NCBI GenBank assembly: GCA_964036195.1
Contig: OZ038451.1
Location: 23,577,927-23,641,926 of the forward strand
From: Sphaerolaimus hirsutus
Lineage: Eukaryota; Nematoda; Chromadorea; Monhysterida; Sphaerolaimidae
DNA: 64,000 bases
Reading direction: 5' to 3'
The notes beneath the pieces were generated by a model. It saw only the letters and a list, made by a program, of their open reading frames with translations. It was not told the origin of the DNA and searched no databases. Position 1 is the first letter of the stretch, and the number at the start of each line of letters is the position of its first letter. This document shows positions 16,441 to 27,344 of the stretch, piece by piece. Position numbers and translations under genes: made by a program.

Positions 16441-17904
16441 CCTATGGTGAGGGAGTGGGCTGCGGTTCAGTGGGAGGGGTTTCTTAACACTATGGCACTG
16501 TTCTGTACCAAACAACAACATCACACTATTTACCATAAAGATATTGCAGGGTTCCAGCTTGGTGTTGCACTTGATAAGGACAGCAAAATGTTTGTTTTTT
16601 TCCTTTTGGGACCATGCACCAGGCGCTAAGCACCAATGGAGCAGCACCCTTTGGCACCCTCCAAGCACGGGATTTTTGGGGTAGCATTTTAGGGGAGAGG
16701 GGGGGAGTCTGCCAAGTTTTAGCACTCACAGCTCAGTAGTTAGTTAGTTAGAGCTCAGCTCACTCACGTACCCAGTAGTTAGTTTCCCCAACCCCTCACA
16801 TTCCTGTGGAGTAGGGGGGCCTATGTCTATACCTCCCTGTCATAATGGAATGGCGCCTTGGATGCATAGGGGATTTTTGGGGTAACATTTTAGGGGGGGG
16901 GGGGGGTTTGCCAAAGTTTGAGCACTCACATCTCAGCAACAACTCTGGGAAATTTGCTGAAAATTTTACATAATCAGGTTTCATGTCGGTGCTGCATTGA
17001 AAATTGAATTTGACTTTCTACGACCCCCCTGACCTGAGATTGGGGGGGCTGAAAAAAGTAATTTTTTGGTTGGTTGTTCACTGTCGCCCTGATCACTGGT
17101 AACTCTGCCATTTTATGACCAATTTTGATTGTTTAAAAAAGTTTAAACTATCGTTTGAAATGACTGAGAACACCTGCACATTCCATTTTTGTAGTCGTAT
17201 TAGTGATGTCTAAAATCCGTATGTCAAGTTGACCCCGTTTTTATACACAAAAGAATAAATTTGTCTGCACATGCTGTCATATACTTTAGATCACGAGAAC
17301 TCATATAAGACAAAAATGAGTTCAATATATCTGTTTCCAATCAAAAGTTATAGTGTATCAAACTTTTCCCTCCCATCCACCTAAATAACCACATAAAGAA
17401 CAAAGAATGCAACTTCAAAACTACATATCTCGACCATTTCTCAGCCGATTTTCACCAACAAACACTTAAAAAGGTCAGAATGACATAGAGATATCATTTT
17501 TATTCCCAGATTATCTGTGTATTTCTGTGTGTTTTCCTGTACAAGAAGACACTGAGAACTCTTAAATGAAATTATCATAATGAAAATGCATACAGATAAA
17601 CTGCTAATAAAAACAATATCCCCATGTTATTCTGATCATTTTAAGTATCCATTGGTGAAAATGGGCTGAGAAATGGTTGAGATATGGAGTTTTGAAGTTG
17701 CATGCTTTGTTCTTTATCTGGTTATTTATGTGAATGGGAGGGAAAAGTTTGATACACTTTAACTTTTGATTGGAAAGGGATATTGAACTCATTTTTACTA
17801 TGGGTTTTCATTGTCTAAAGTATATAATAGCATGTGCAGAAAAATTTATTTTTCTTGGATAAAAACATGGTCAAATTGGCATATGGATTTTAGACATCAC
17901 TAAT

Positions 17905-18147
17905 GGCCCTACACACACTAGTTTTCACCGTGACTGATGTGAAAACTGAAATGGCAACATGGCGACATTCAGCCTACTCTTATTGTATGCTATATGTGTT
18001 TTAGTTTTGAAATTTTCAAATTTTAACTCTTATAAATTCAAATTCTAATTTAAATAAAATCAAATCATTCACCTGTGTTCATTAATTTACATTTGAAAAA
18101 AATTCAGTTTTCCCACGAAGTCACGGTGAAAACTAGTGTGTGTGGGC
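17905..18147. repeat. Hairpin MITE, 'cacactagttttcac' family
   Basis: The left end ggccctacacacactag and the right end ctagtgtgtgtgggc are inverted, with ttttcaccgtgac and its complement inside. The copy is absent from copy 2 near 50575. Relatives are at 32630-32793 and, truncated, at 38170-38380. No clear TSD. Confidence 0.8.
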
Positions 18148-18556
18148 ACAATACAACTACAAAAATGGAATCTGCAGGTTTTCTCAATCATTTTAACAGT
18201 TAAACAATCAAAATGGAGTTATAGCACTGCCAAGCTTGCATGCTTGGGCGATAGTGAAAACACCCTGAAAAATTTTCTTTTTTACAGACCCCCCCCCCTA
18301 TCTGGGTCAGGGGGTGGTAGAAAGTCAGATTCAATTTTCAATGCAGCCCCGACATGAAAACCTCACTATGTTAAATTTTCAGCAAATTTCGCTGAGTGGT
18401 TACTGAGCTGTGAGTACTCAAACTCTGGCGGACCCCCCCCCCCCTAAAATGCCACCCCAAAAATCCCCTATGCATCCAAGGCGCCATTCCATTACTACAG
18501 GGGGGTATAGACATAAGCCCCCCCCACTCCACAGGAATGTGGGGGGTTGGGGAAAC

Positions 18557-19344
18557 CAGAGTTGCGAAAGCGTATTTACGCTTACCCGAAATACCCGGGT
18601 AAATGGGTATTTATACTTACGCTTACGCTTACGCTTTCATAAAATACCCGTACGCTTTATTACGCTTTCCCGGTCGAAATACCCGGGTACTAAAAGCGTA
18701 AAAAAGTTTTTCACGTGGTCCGGTTTTATGCTTTTGTAAAAAGTGTAAAACTACAAAAAAAGTGAAAGAAACTGCATACAAAAAAGACTGCATGTGTAGC
18801 GTAATGCATTGGAAATAACGGCACATGTATTTTACAAATTGTGTCGCAATATGAATGTCTCCTTTATACTGTGTCGTTGGGCGAAATATTTAGATGGCTT
18901 TAGATGGCAATGGCTTAAGAAAAGAAATTTTGTGACCGAAAATGCACGAGTTTGAAAATGAAGATGACATAAGTGTATCTTACATTTACGCTATATGAAG
19001 AAATGCGGTAAGTATTCATGAGAATTATGCATAAATACATCGCAAAAATCGATAGCATTAAGTCCGAGTTCGGAAATGAAGATTAATTAACTGGTGCTGT
19101 CCATTAAGTGCCATCAACATTTAAGGGCAGATTACCAAGTGGACATCTGAAAAATGTCGCTGAAAGCTTGATTTTTAACGAATTCACTGAGCAAAAACTC
19201 CCTGAAAATTTTTACGCTTACGCTTTATTTTACGCTTTCCTAGGTATTTTAAAAATACCTTACGCTTTTAGTATCCACACCCAAAATTTGGAAAGTGTAT
19301 TTACGCTTACGCTTTCCAAAAATACCGGTATTTTAACAACTCTG
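18557..19344. mobile_element. hAT-like element with TACGCTT arms
   Basis: The ends cagagttg and caactctg are bounded by the perfect 8-bp duplication ggggaaac (18549-18556, 19345-19352). Copy 2 shows the empty site ttggggaaactgactactg near 50980. The arms are runs of tacgcttacgctt interspersed with 'aaatacccggg'. The 440-bp centre is unassigned. It shares its end with 56257-56744. Confidence 0.92.
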
Positions 19345-19507
19345 GGGGAAACTAACTACTGAGCTGTGAGTGCTCAAACTTGGCAGACCCCCCCCCCCCC
19401 CTAAAATGCCACCCCAAAAATCCCCTGCTTGGAGGGTGCCAAATGGTGCTGCTCCATTAGTGCTTAGCGCCTGGTACATGGTCCTAAAAGGACACCACAA
19501 TGGCACC

Positions 19508-20173
19508 TAAGGTTGGCCGATGTTTTTTTAAAACGTTTTTTATTAAAAAAAACGTTGTTTTTTTTAAAAAAACATGACGTCCGAAATGTTGTTTTTTTTT
19601 AAAAAAACATCGACCGAAATTTTTAGTACTAAGCACTAGGTATTTTGCAAAATTTTTGCGCGCAAGCACGCAATTTCACACACAAATTGACATTGGTGGT
19701 TGTTTTCATTGGTTTTGTGGCATTTTTAGTATCAAAGTATCCATTTATATATGTTACCATGGGTTAATAAGCCGTCATATGTTGCTGTAGTATATAATAT
19801 TGAGGTAATGTGCTTCCATGTACCTCCACAGTGTGTAACTTCACTCCCAAAGTAACAACCTTGTTTTATAACCTTGTTTGATCACTATTCTGTGCCAAAA
19901 TTTACCTGAAGTCACAAACATTTGACTATAAGGCGATATACGAACGATATGTCGACGAAAAATGGATATTTTTGACACAAATCACCACTTATAATGCTAT
20001 CCCATGGCTCCACATACATTCATTATATGGTCATATATAACATCACAGGGTATTGCCACTGTCTGATATACTGATATATGTTGACACAAGGTCATATCTG
20101 GGAGCTTTTAAAAAAAAACGTTTTTTATATAAAAAAACATCGAGTTAAAAAAAAACGTTTTTTTCCAACCCTA
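19508..20173. mobile_element. hAT-like element with A/T-run arms, TIR taaggttggcc
   Basis: The element begins taaggttggccgatg and ends ttccaaccct plus a, with 8-bp duplications atggcacc (19500-19507, 20174-20181). Copy 2 has only one atggcacc at about 51121. The arms carry taaaaaaacgttttttt-type hairpins. Related fragments reading 'ttttggccatccc' occur at 21375, 51755 and 42628. Confidence 0.88.
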
Positions 20174-20353
20174 ATGGCACCAACATGGTTTCATGGTAAA
20201 TTTTGTAAAAACAATAACATTTTAGTAAATGAGAGCATTGAAAATGGATTTTCACTGAAAATTGAAACAAATAAAGTTTCACATTTTGTAGGGTTTATTA
20301 CATGACTTTTGGCATTTTACAGTGGTTTTACTCTGGGAGTGGTTCCTGAAGTA

Positions 20354-20924
20354 AACTCGGCAGACATGAAAGGAATCAGTGATTCGGCCCTTACGTACCA
20401 ATTTTAAATTTCGTTAAAATTGTTAAGTTAATTTTGAATTTGAATGAATGCATTCCAATCGATTCATGGTAAATCTTATTCAATCCGACGTTTTATGCGA
20501 GAACAGGATAAACTGAACACGCATATTGTCATATGAAAGCAGATAACAAGGTATTTTATTGTAACAGCCCGGACAAATTCCAACAAAAAAGTACGTATGT
20601 GTGCGTGCGAAAGAACAAGGGAAGAACGACCCTGTACACTGTACACCACTAACTAAATCTGGATCGTTTTGAAAATCTAAAAATTGCTCTGAATAACATA
20701 AAATGCTCACTATGTTTGTAATAATAAGAAATTATCATATATTTATCAAGTGTAGATCTTAAATTCAAATTTCGACGGTGACGTTCACTTATCGAATTGA
20801 AAAATTTGTTGATGGTCATCCCTACGCATGAAATACGAGTGTCAATAACAATGAAATTGGGTTAGAATGGCACTTGTACAAAAATTCGTTAGACCATTGA
20901 CTCGCATAATGTCTGCCGAGTTTT
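20354..20924. mobile_element. TA-flanked element, TIR aactcggcagacat
   Basis: The left end aactcggcagacat and the right end atgtctgccgagttt are inverted and bounded by TA (20352-20353, 20925-20926). Copy 2 has the empty site ctgaagtatctacaatttg near 51310. The 571-bp interior has no recognised ORF. A TA duplication points to the Tc1/mariner superfamily (inference). Confidence 0.85.
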
Positions 20925-21139
20925 ATCTACAATTTGTAATGTTTTTAGTGAGCTCTTTGTTAAACAGAAAGTGTAATTTTTAGCCTGAAGCTAATGAACA
21001 GAATGCCAGATATAGTAAACTGACTACATATTGTACAATTAAATCTACCATCATCCACCTGAATAAAAAACTTTAACAAATATTAACGAATATTTTTTCC
21101 TCATAATATTACATTGCTCTAACTAAGGGTGAATTTGGA

Positions 21140-21484
21140 TTAAGTATACATAACAAGTCGACAAAAAAACTGGGTATTTTTGACAGAAATCACTACCTGT
21201 AATGCTATCCCATGGCTCCACAGCCATTCTATGGCTAAATTTAACATCATAAAGTACTGATATATCTGTATATATTGACCCATAACCCATATTTGGGAGC
21301 TTTTAAAAAACCCGTCCTTTCGTAAAAAACATTGTTGTTGTTTAGAAAAAACAGGGTCGTTAAAAAAAACATTTTTGGCCATCCCGTCTCCAATCAAATA
21401 TCAGCTTTCTATCCCCCACAACTGGAGATATGGCGTGAGAAGTAAAATAAAAAACCGACTGCCGAACTTTAGTGGGAAGGTGTT
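21140..21484. repeat. Repeat tail ending in a TA-foldback terminus
   Basis: The block ends 'ccgactgccgaactttagtgggaaggtgtt' in pieces, followed by TA. This is the complement of the AACACCTTCCC end of the TA foldback family. The same block lies at 51540-51864 in copy 2. A matching left end could be aacaggtccacacccaagtc at 13974 (45300 in copy 2), which would make this the far end of one huge element. Confidence 0.5.
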
Positions 21485-21744
21485 TAAAACGAACGTTGTG
21501 AGAAAGTTGATCAAGTAGAACCGTTGCTTGTTATTCGTTGTAAACGGGAAATAAGAACGCACCCGCATGTTGAGACTCAACTTGAGAGTGCCGGAAAGTA
21601 CAGAAACCGTAGTAAATCCAATGAGACAGGTTACCTAAATAGGTAAATAATTTTACACGATCAGTTTTTACAAACATTCGCACTTGTTTCTCGGTGCTTC
21701 CAAAACACTTCATCGCTTACAGGTGTCGTTTTCCATGTATAAAA

Positions 21745-21922
21745 AATACTCAGTATGGAAACCTACCATAATTTTTCTGAATAATGAACCAAAAATTACC
21801 TACCTATACAGTTTTTCATCATTACGTTTTTACTATGGAAAAATTAATTACGAAATTTATCGCCAGATTTCATTCATTGAATTATGGTAGGATTTTGCGC
21901 ATACTTTACGTTCCGCCGAGTA
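21745..21922. repeat. Degraded 'tactcggcggacat' TA element
   Basis: The right end reads actttacgttccgccgagta, and the internal phrases 'ggaaacctaccataa' and 'attatggtaggattttgcgc' match 26654-26846 and 32415-32610. The left end is eroded (tactcagtatgg). It is present in both copies (52125-52300), so it predates the duplication. Confidence 0.65.
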
Positions 21923-22199
21923 TTACTACCTATATCTAGCCGAAATAAACATGACATTTTCAAATCATTTTGAATTTTTTATTCGAACAAAACACAACAA
22001 AATAAATTGCACAACGGATCGAATACATGTAGCAAATGAATGAATCAGAGTAAAATACATTAAATTATGTACGTATAATACATTGGGTCACTACTGAGTG
22101 TGGGATGAAAATATCAGTTTGCCTAAAATACCTATATAAATATTTACTAAGTAAAATATACTTTACCAAATCGGCCGGGTAAAAAAGTACCTAGGTATT
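21923..22199. other. Unassigned AT-rich segment
   Basis: The segment aligns with 52320-53030, which contains an extra hAT-like insertion. No gene or repeat end was recognised in copy 1. Confidence 0.4.
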
Positions 22200-22760
22200 T
22201 ACAAAAAGACGCGATAGACAAATGAAAGAAATGCGGCACACTTGTAAATACGTGATATTGAATTGAAGAAAAGCGAGTAAAAATGAAATAATGTAAAATG
22301 TAAAGCACTGAAAAATAGATAGAAAGCAATATAACAATTACTAAAAGCGGCACCCTTGTAAAATAAATAAAATACATGATACGATATTGAAGAAATGCGA
22401 GTAACAAATAAAATCATGTAAAAATGTAAAGCACTGCAAAAATAAATAGAAAGCGATGTAATAATTATTTTACTAAAAGCGACATCCTTATAAATAGAAA
22501 TGAATAAATATATTTTACCTGAGAAGAACGTTTGAAAAAATAAATCTACCTACATACATACCTACAACGTAAAAAGACCTTAAAAAAATGCGGCACCCTA
22601 GTGATAGCAAATCAATGCCAAGCTAACCCACCACAAATCAGCGTTGGCAATCAAAGCTAACATAATATGGAAATGTAAAAAATTGCAAATCAAGTGTAAA
22701 AATGCGGCACCCTTGCGGCAGGAAATCGATCTCGGCCGATCCACCACAATCAGCTCCGAT
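22200..22760. repeat. Degenerate tandem repeat with 'atgcggcaccctt' motif
   Basis: Two to three copies of a roughly 150-bp unit (gaagaaatgcgagtaa, aaatgtaaagcactg, aaatagatagaaagcaat, attactaaaagcggcaccctt) are followed by more spaced 'aaaatgcggcaccctt' motifs at about 22588 and 22700. The block is conserved at 53040-53560 in copy 2. Function unknown. Confidence 0.65.
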
Positions 22761-22914
22761 ACGATCCCTGCCAGTGAAAAATATGAGAGTGAAATAAAGT
22801 GAAAAAAGAAAAATCGATGACAGAGTACCATAATCAAAAGTGAAATAAATTTAAATAAGAAAAATCGACGACAGCGCACCATAATCAAAAAATTTACAGA
22901 AAATAATAAATATT

Positions 22915-23050
22915 TCAACAATAACAAATAATTCAACAACAAAACAAAAATTCAACAATAACAACACCGTCAACAACAACAACACCGTCAACAATAACAA
23001 CACCATCAACAACAACAACAGCGTCAACAACAACAAAATCAACAATAACA
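22915..23050. repeat. CAA/AAC trinucleotide microsatellite
   Basis: The sequence is an imperfect caacaacaa repeat with caccgtcaacaataac interruptions. The Leu/Val-rich minus-strand open frame across it is a by-product. Copy 2 has the same array at 53675-53805 with a different length. Confidence 0.9.
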
Positions 23051-23128
23051 ACGCGCACACAGCGCAGTAAAAACAGATAAAATGTCCAAAATCGGTTAAA
23101 AGGTCCAGTCCAAGCTGACATCCAAAAA

Positions 23129-25160
23129 ATGGAATGTGCAGCGGGCGCAGGATGCGAGCGAAGTGACTACTGCGCGATTTGCGGCACGGAAAAAAAAAAC
23201 CAAGAAAAATTTGCATGGGTCGATGTGTTTGCCACTGATGCGGCAAACAATCGACAAAGGAAACTTCAAAATTGGAGGCTGGATGAATGCATCAGTGAAG
23301 TCATTCATCACTAGGTAAATTAGCTGAGCATTTAAGAATTACCTAAATATGAAGCTCAGAAATTCCTGAAATTCTTTGAATGTCCAGGAAACATCGCAAA
23401 GTTGACATGTAATTAATGATTTGGCTAGACTAGAAAATTTTTTTCAAACATCTGCATTAGAACAGATTCTGAAATAGGTAGGTAGAATAAAAAACCGAAC
23501 ACACAAACGTTCATATAATGGTTCTATTTACGATAAATGAGTGAATGAAATTAGCCACGTCCGAAATGCTACACGTGTGCAAATGTTTCACCATCGTTTA
23601 TGCCCAAGAAAATTCACGCCCTCAAATTAAATTCAACTAAAAACCCACATGAAAGTGGATTTCGCAGCTCGCTTATAAATTTAACAAGCAAAGGAGGGTT
23701 CTGGTGTTCGTGATACGCCCAGCAAAATGCAAGCACAAGTAAATACTAGGAATACGGATAGATTGTTTGATCAGTTTTTTTTGGGGATCTCGAAACAACA
23801 TTAACAATAACCCAAAACCAACTTAAGTTACAAAAATAGCAACTTTTTGGCAACATTCCAGAAATATATCAACTTAAAACTTTCGATTTGGCAATGATCC
23901 TTGAATACAGGGATAAAGGGACACTTTTGTCAGTGATTGCACAAAAAATTGTGTGACACATATTTACCTAATAAAATTTACTGGCACGTTTCCAGCAGAA
24001 TGCAGACATAATCAGTACTGTAACTTGGCAATGTTCTAAGAAAAGAAGGCATGAAAAATCACTGGATTTATCACATTTTGAGATAGCTCAGTATAAATAT
24101 CATGAAAATCGTACCTATAAATAAGCAAAATCCGAGCAGAATGCAGGCATACCGTAAATATACAAATATTTATACGCAATTAAGGAAAATCCGAGCAAAA
24201 ACATCGAATTGCAAATGTTCTAAATTCAAAAAACCTGATAGCATGCACTTAGTCAATTTAGAATCAAAATGGAAATTCTGGTGCGTAAATTGATGGGCAC
24301 ACCAAATGCAGACACTTTACACAAGCACAAGCCAAAACAAAGAACCATGGCTATGTGCAAGCAGTGTTCAAACATATTGGAAGTTGAGACACCTGTCTCA
24401 GGTAACTACACACAAACACACCAGAACAGCAGCCAAGCAGCACAAATGAACCATGTCACATCATCCATGTATGTGTGGTAGGTACACAGACAACATGACA
24501 TTTGCCATTTGGGCTGGTGACCCACTGTGCCAATGCACTCACAGCTAGCTGCACATCTAACAAGCTATCTTAGCGCCAGGGTTTTGGCACTGTTTGGCTG
24601 GTTACAAGCTCCACTTGCGGCAGTGCAAGAAAATAGAATGCAGCAAACTCAAATTCAGAGAATACGCTTAATTTTGCAGTAATATAAATAGTCGATAAAT
24701 TGGCTATGTGTCAGAATCTAGCCACCTAGAGACCAGCAAAAATCTTATTTATTTGAAATCATTTTGTGTGACACACAAACGTAAACATAAAGTGACCGTA
24801 ACTGCGACAAAGGCAACAAAAGCAACAAGTGTTCAGTTGACGCACACATCAGAACAATGGAACGGGGATTGTATCGCCCATGTGTGGAGATATTTTTTGT
24901 GGTAGGCACATGGACAATCCAATATCGACCCCACTGTACTCATGCGCTTGCAGTCAGCTGTGCACACATGCTACTTAGCCAATTGACCCAGCAAAGTGTC
25001 GCAAAAGTGTTGTACAGTTTGTCAGTGATGCGTGCAGAGGTATACACGTACGAATGCGATGGAATTTGAGGAAAAACACTGCCGGCAAATGCGGCAAATA
25101 TTTAAATGTGGCAGAATCGAAGTTAACCACCCCTAACAGGCATCTCAATGAGCCAACCAG
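23129..25160. other. Unassigned segment conserved between copies
   Basis: The segment aligns with 53883-55910 with few differences and contains no recognised transposon ends. Short plus-strand frames occur (23129-23314, 24102-24293, 24269-24481). The last has a CKQC pair and a consensus donor CAG/GTAACT at 24460. The frame at 23129 is broken by an indel in copy 2, and the frame at 24269 shows mostly amino-acid-changing differences (three changed residues, one silent). Both argue against purifying selection. I call no gene here. Confidence 0.35.
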
Positions 25161-25629
25161 GTGCCAATCCCAAGCCCTGTAAAGTGTAAAGTAAAGTGTC
25201 AAATGTAAAGTAAAGTGTCGAGTCAAATGTCAAATGTAAAGTCAAGTGTCAAGTCAAATGTCAAATGTAAAGTAAAGTGTCAAATGGAAAGTCAAGTGTC
25301 AAGTGAAATGTCAAATGTAAAGTAAAGTGTCAATTGTGTATCCAAATCTTATTTTTCGTATCCAAATCTTATGTTTTTGTATCCAAATCTTATTTTGAAA
25401 AACAAGATTTGGATACAAAAACATAAGATTTGGATACGCAAAATAAGATTTGGATACACAATTGACACTTTACTTTACATTTGACTTAACATTTGACACT
25501 TTACTTTACATTTGACTTGACACTTGACTTTACATTTGACACTTTACTTTACATTTGACATTTGACTTGACACTTTACTTTACATTTGACACTTTACTTT
25601 ACACTTTACAGGGCTTGGGACTGCCCCCT
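25161..25629. repeat. Palindromic MITE, 'CCCTGTAAA' family, with tandem-repeat arms
   Basis: The ends gtgccaatcccaagccctg and cagggcttgggactgcc are inverted. Each arm is a chain of aaagtaaagtgtcaaatgt units. The core has three copies of gtatccaaatctta and their complements meeting at 'tattttgaaaaac'. It is absent from copy 2 (ccaaccagcagcat near 55912). No unambiguous TSD. Confidence 0.85.
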
Positions 25630-25904
25630 GCAGCATAAAAAAAACAAAGACTGCCAAAATCCCCGTGCCCAGACTCACAATACACAATGTACGTGCTGGT
25701 TCAGCTGTTCCACCGCAGTAAAACGTTGAACCTTGAATAGGTCCATAGGCAGCGGATGGAGATACAGCTTGAAGGCGAAAACGGGTGCGATCGCGCAAGG
25801 CTGAAATTGGAGGGGTGCCAGATATATATGAAGTTATGTAAAAATAGATTACCTAGCTAATTCGGAAGAAACACTGGTTACAAAGCTGGTTACCACCAAA
25901 AATA

Positions 25905-26320
25905 ACGGTACTCACTTACTCGCGTACTTTTTGAAAGTACGCGAGTACAGAAAACGTAGTTGAGAAACATTTTTGGACTGTATAAAAAGCAAAAACCACT
26001 CAACCGAATTAAAGCGGCTGCAAAAATGGCAACGGAAATGATACCTAGAAGTGGGTAGGGAAAGAGAAAGGTGGGTAGGGAAAGCGACGACTCGCGCATT
26101 CACTTTTACTCGTTTTTACATCTACCTTGGTAAATCGAATAAAAATTGTCTTTTACGTTTTCCCTAGGTAAAAATACCGATATTTACGTTTACTTACCTT
26201 TTACAAAGCGAAAAAGTAAAAATATTCACTTTACGTTTTCTGTACTCAAGGGTGCGTAAAAATAAAATATTCTACGTTTACGTTTACTACGAAAAAAGTT
26301 CAGCAGTTTCAACAACTCTG
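25905..26320. repeat. Remnant of a hAT-like element with GTAAACGTAAA arms
   Basis: The right end ttcaacaactctg matches 56744, and the interior (acttactcgcgtactttttg, cgcgagtacagaaaacg) matches 56257-56744. The left end is missing. The same insertion is therefore probably shared by both copies and decayed in copy 1. Confidence 0.6.
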
Positions 26321-26439
26321 CTGGTTGCACACACTGTTTTCAACAGAAATGTCGAAAACTCAAAAATCAGCTTCCAACGCACTTGATTCCACCGGAACGA
26401 ATTACTTTTTATCCCCATCATCAACAAAAGATAAGGAAC

Positions 26440-26603
26440 GGCACCTTTGACGCATGTCCTGTAAAATGTCAAATGTGACGCAAACTATCAAAAGTAAAAT
26501 AAAAAGCACTGTAAAATGGAAACCTTCGTTTGCTATTTTCCATGAATTTTGACACTTTGCGTGACATTTGACATTTTACAAGGTGCGTGAGTGCAAGTGG
26601 CAC
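26440..26603. repeat. Palindromic MITE, 'CCCTGTAAA' family
   Basis: The arms tgtcctgtaaaatgtcaaatg and catttgacattttacaaggtg surround a hairpin with gcaaactatcaaaagt. It is shared with copy 2 at 57380-57545, so it is older than the duplication. Confidence 0.7.
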
Positions 26604-26653
26604 CAGCAGTACCCGACTGCCAGACTCGTGAGAGACTAAGAGACACATAGGTA

Positions 26654-26846
26654 TACTCGACGGACATCACACTTAGTATGAAAACCTACCATAACCCATC
26701 TGAATGATGACCCAAAAATTATATAGTTTTTCATCCTAATATTTCGTTTTCACTATGGCATCATTATTTACAAAATCGAACACAAGATTATATTCATCAA
26801 ATTATGGTAGGTTTTTATAAATACTAGGTGTGCGGTCGGCCGAGTA
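26654..26846. mobile_element. TA-flanked element, TIR tactcg-cggacat
   Basis: It begins tactcgacggacatcacac and ends gcggtcggccgagta, bounded by TA (26652-26653, 26847-26848). Copy 2 has the empty site tgggtacaagagactacg near 57589. It has two internal 'cctaccataa/ttatggtagg' palindromic blocks. At 193 bp it is a mariner-like MITE by its TA duplication (inference). Confidence 0.88.
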
Positions 26847-27105
26847 TACAAGAGACTACGTGACGAACCTTAGTCCATAATCCGTATAAGCAGTAGAATC
26901 GAAGGCAATGCAACAGCGGCATCTTCGAACTCAACGTGGAATGCCGACGGCTTCATAATTGGCAGATGTCCAAAATTGCCTAGAAACAGCTGGCAGGCTC
27001 GCCCACAGCAGGCCTGAGTTGAAACAATCAGCATTTTTACGAACTGTAACTCCCACATTTTTGCCCGGGACTTAATTTGCAAATAAATTTGTTGTCAAGC
27101 CATTA

Positions 27106-27344
27106 TTAGCTAGCAAAAACATAAAGCTTATCGAAATTGGAAGGAAGCACTTTGTCAGTTGAAGCACAAAGTCCTGTGTAAACGAACAATAAAGCAGCTA
27201 TATGTGTGCAGCTGCAGCAGATTAAGTCGAACGAAAATATTCATGTACTCACCTGTTGACAATTCCAATCGACATTACTCGGTAAAAATCTACCATTTCA
27301 ATCTTTCCTCCAATTTTTTCAGATGAAGCCAGGTTTGCATCCAT
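27106..27344 (-). CDS. Candidate small two-exon gene (hypothetical, about 65 residues)
   Basis: Exon 1 would run 27344-27253, from an ATG giving MDANLASSEK, to a strong donor CAACAG/GTGAGT. A second exon from 27211 (acceptor CTGCTGCAG) stays in frame to TAA at 27108-27106 and adds a hydrophobic segment (IAALLFVYTGL). The implied intron is only 41 nt, much shorter than the ubiquitin introns. An alternative acceptor at 27174 gives an early stop. In copy 2, four changes fall in the exon 2 stretch and three are silent, which hints at past coding, but exon 1 there has a stop. No family recognised. This could well be chance. Confidence 0.22.

Larger units (their letters stand above)
16600..19507. 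repeat. Long palindrome (hairpin) core, copy 1
   Basis: The left arm from 16600 (accatgcaccaggcgctaagc, then ggatttttggggtagcattt, ggaatggcgcc, ctttctacgaccccc, cactaatacgac-type and gaccatttctcagcc) is repeated as its complement on the right up to about 19490. The centre is near 17560. The right arm is interrupted by 17905-18147 and 18557-19344. The copy-2 counterpart is 48510-51120. No coding capacity. It may be the middle of a much larger TA-type foldback element. Confidence 0.75.

Noticed and set aside
22851-23246. Leu/Val-rich minus-strand frame resembling a membrane protein, and its copy at 53473-54000
   Set aside because: It is the complement of a CAA microsatellite. Array length differs between the copies and no conserved protein is kept outside the array.
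24269-24481. A coding exon with a CKQC motif and GTAACT donor
   Set aside because: Between the two copies three of four visible changes alter amino acids, and no partner exon or homology was found.
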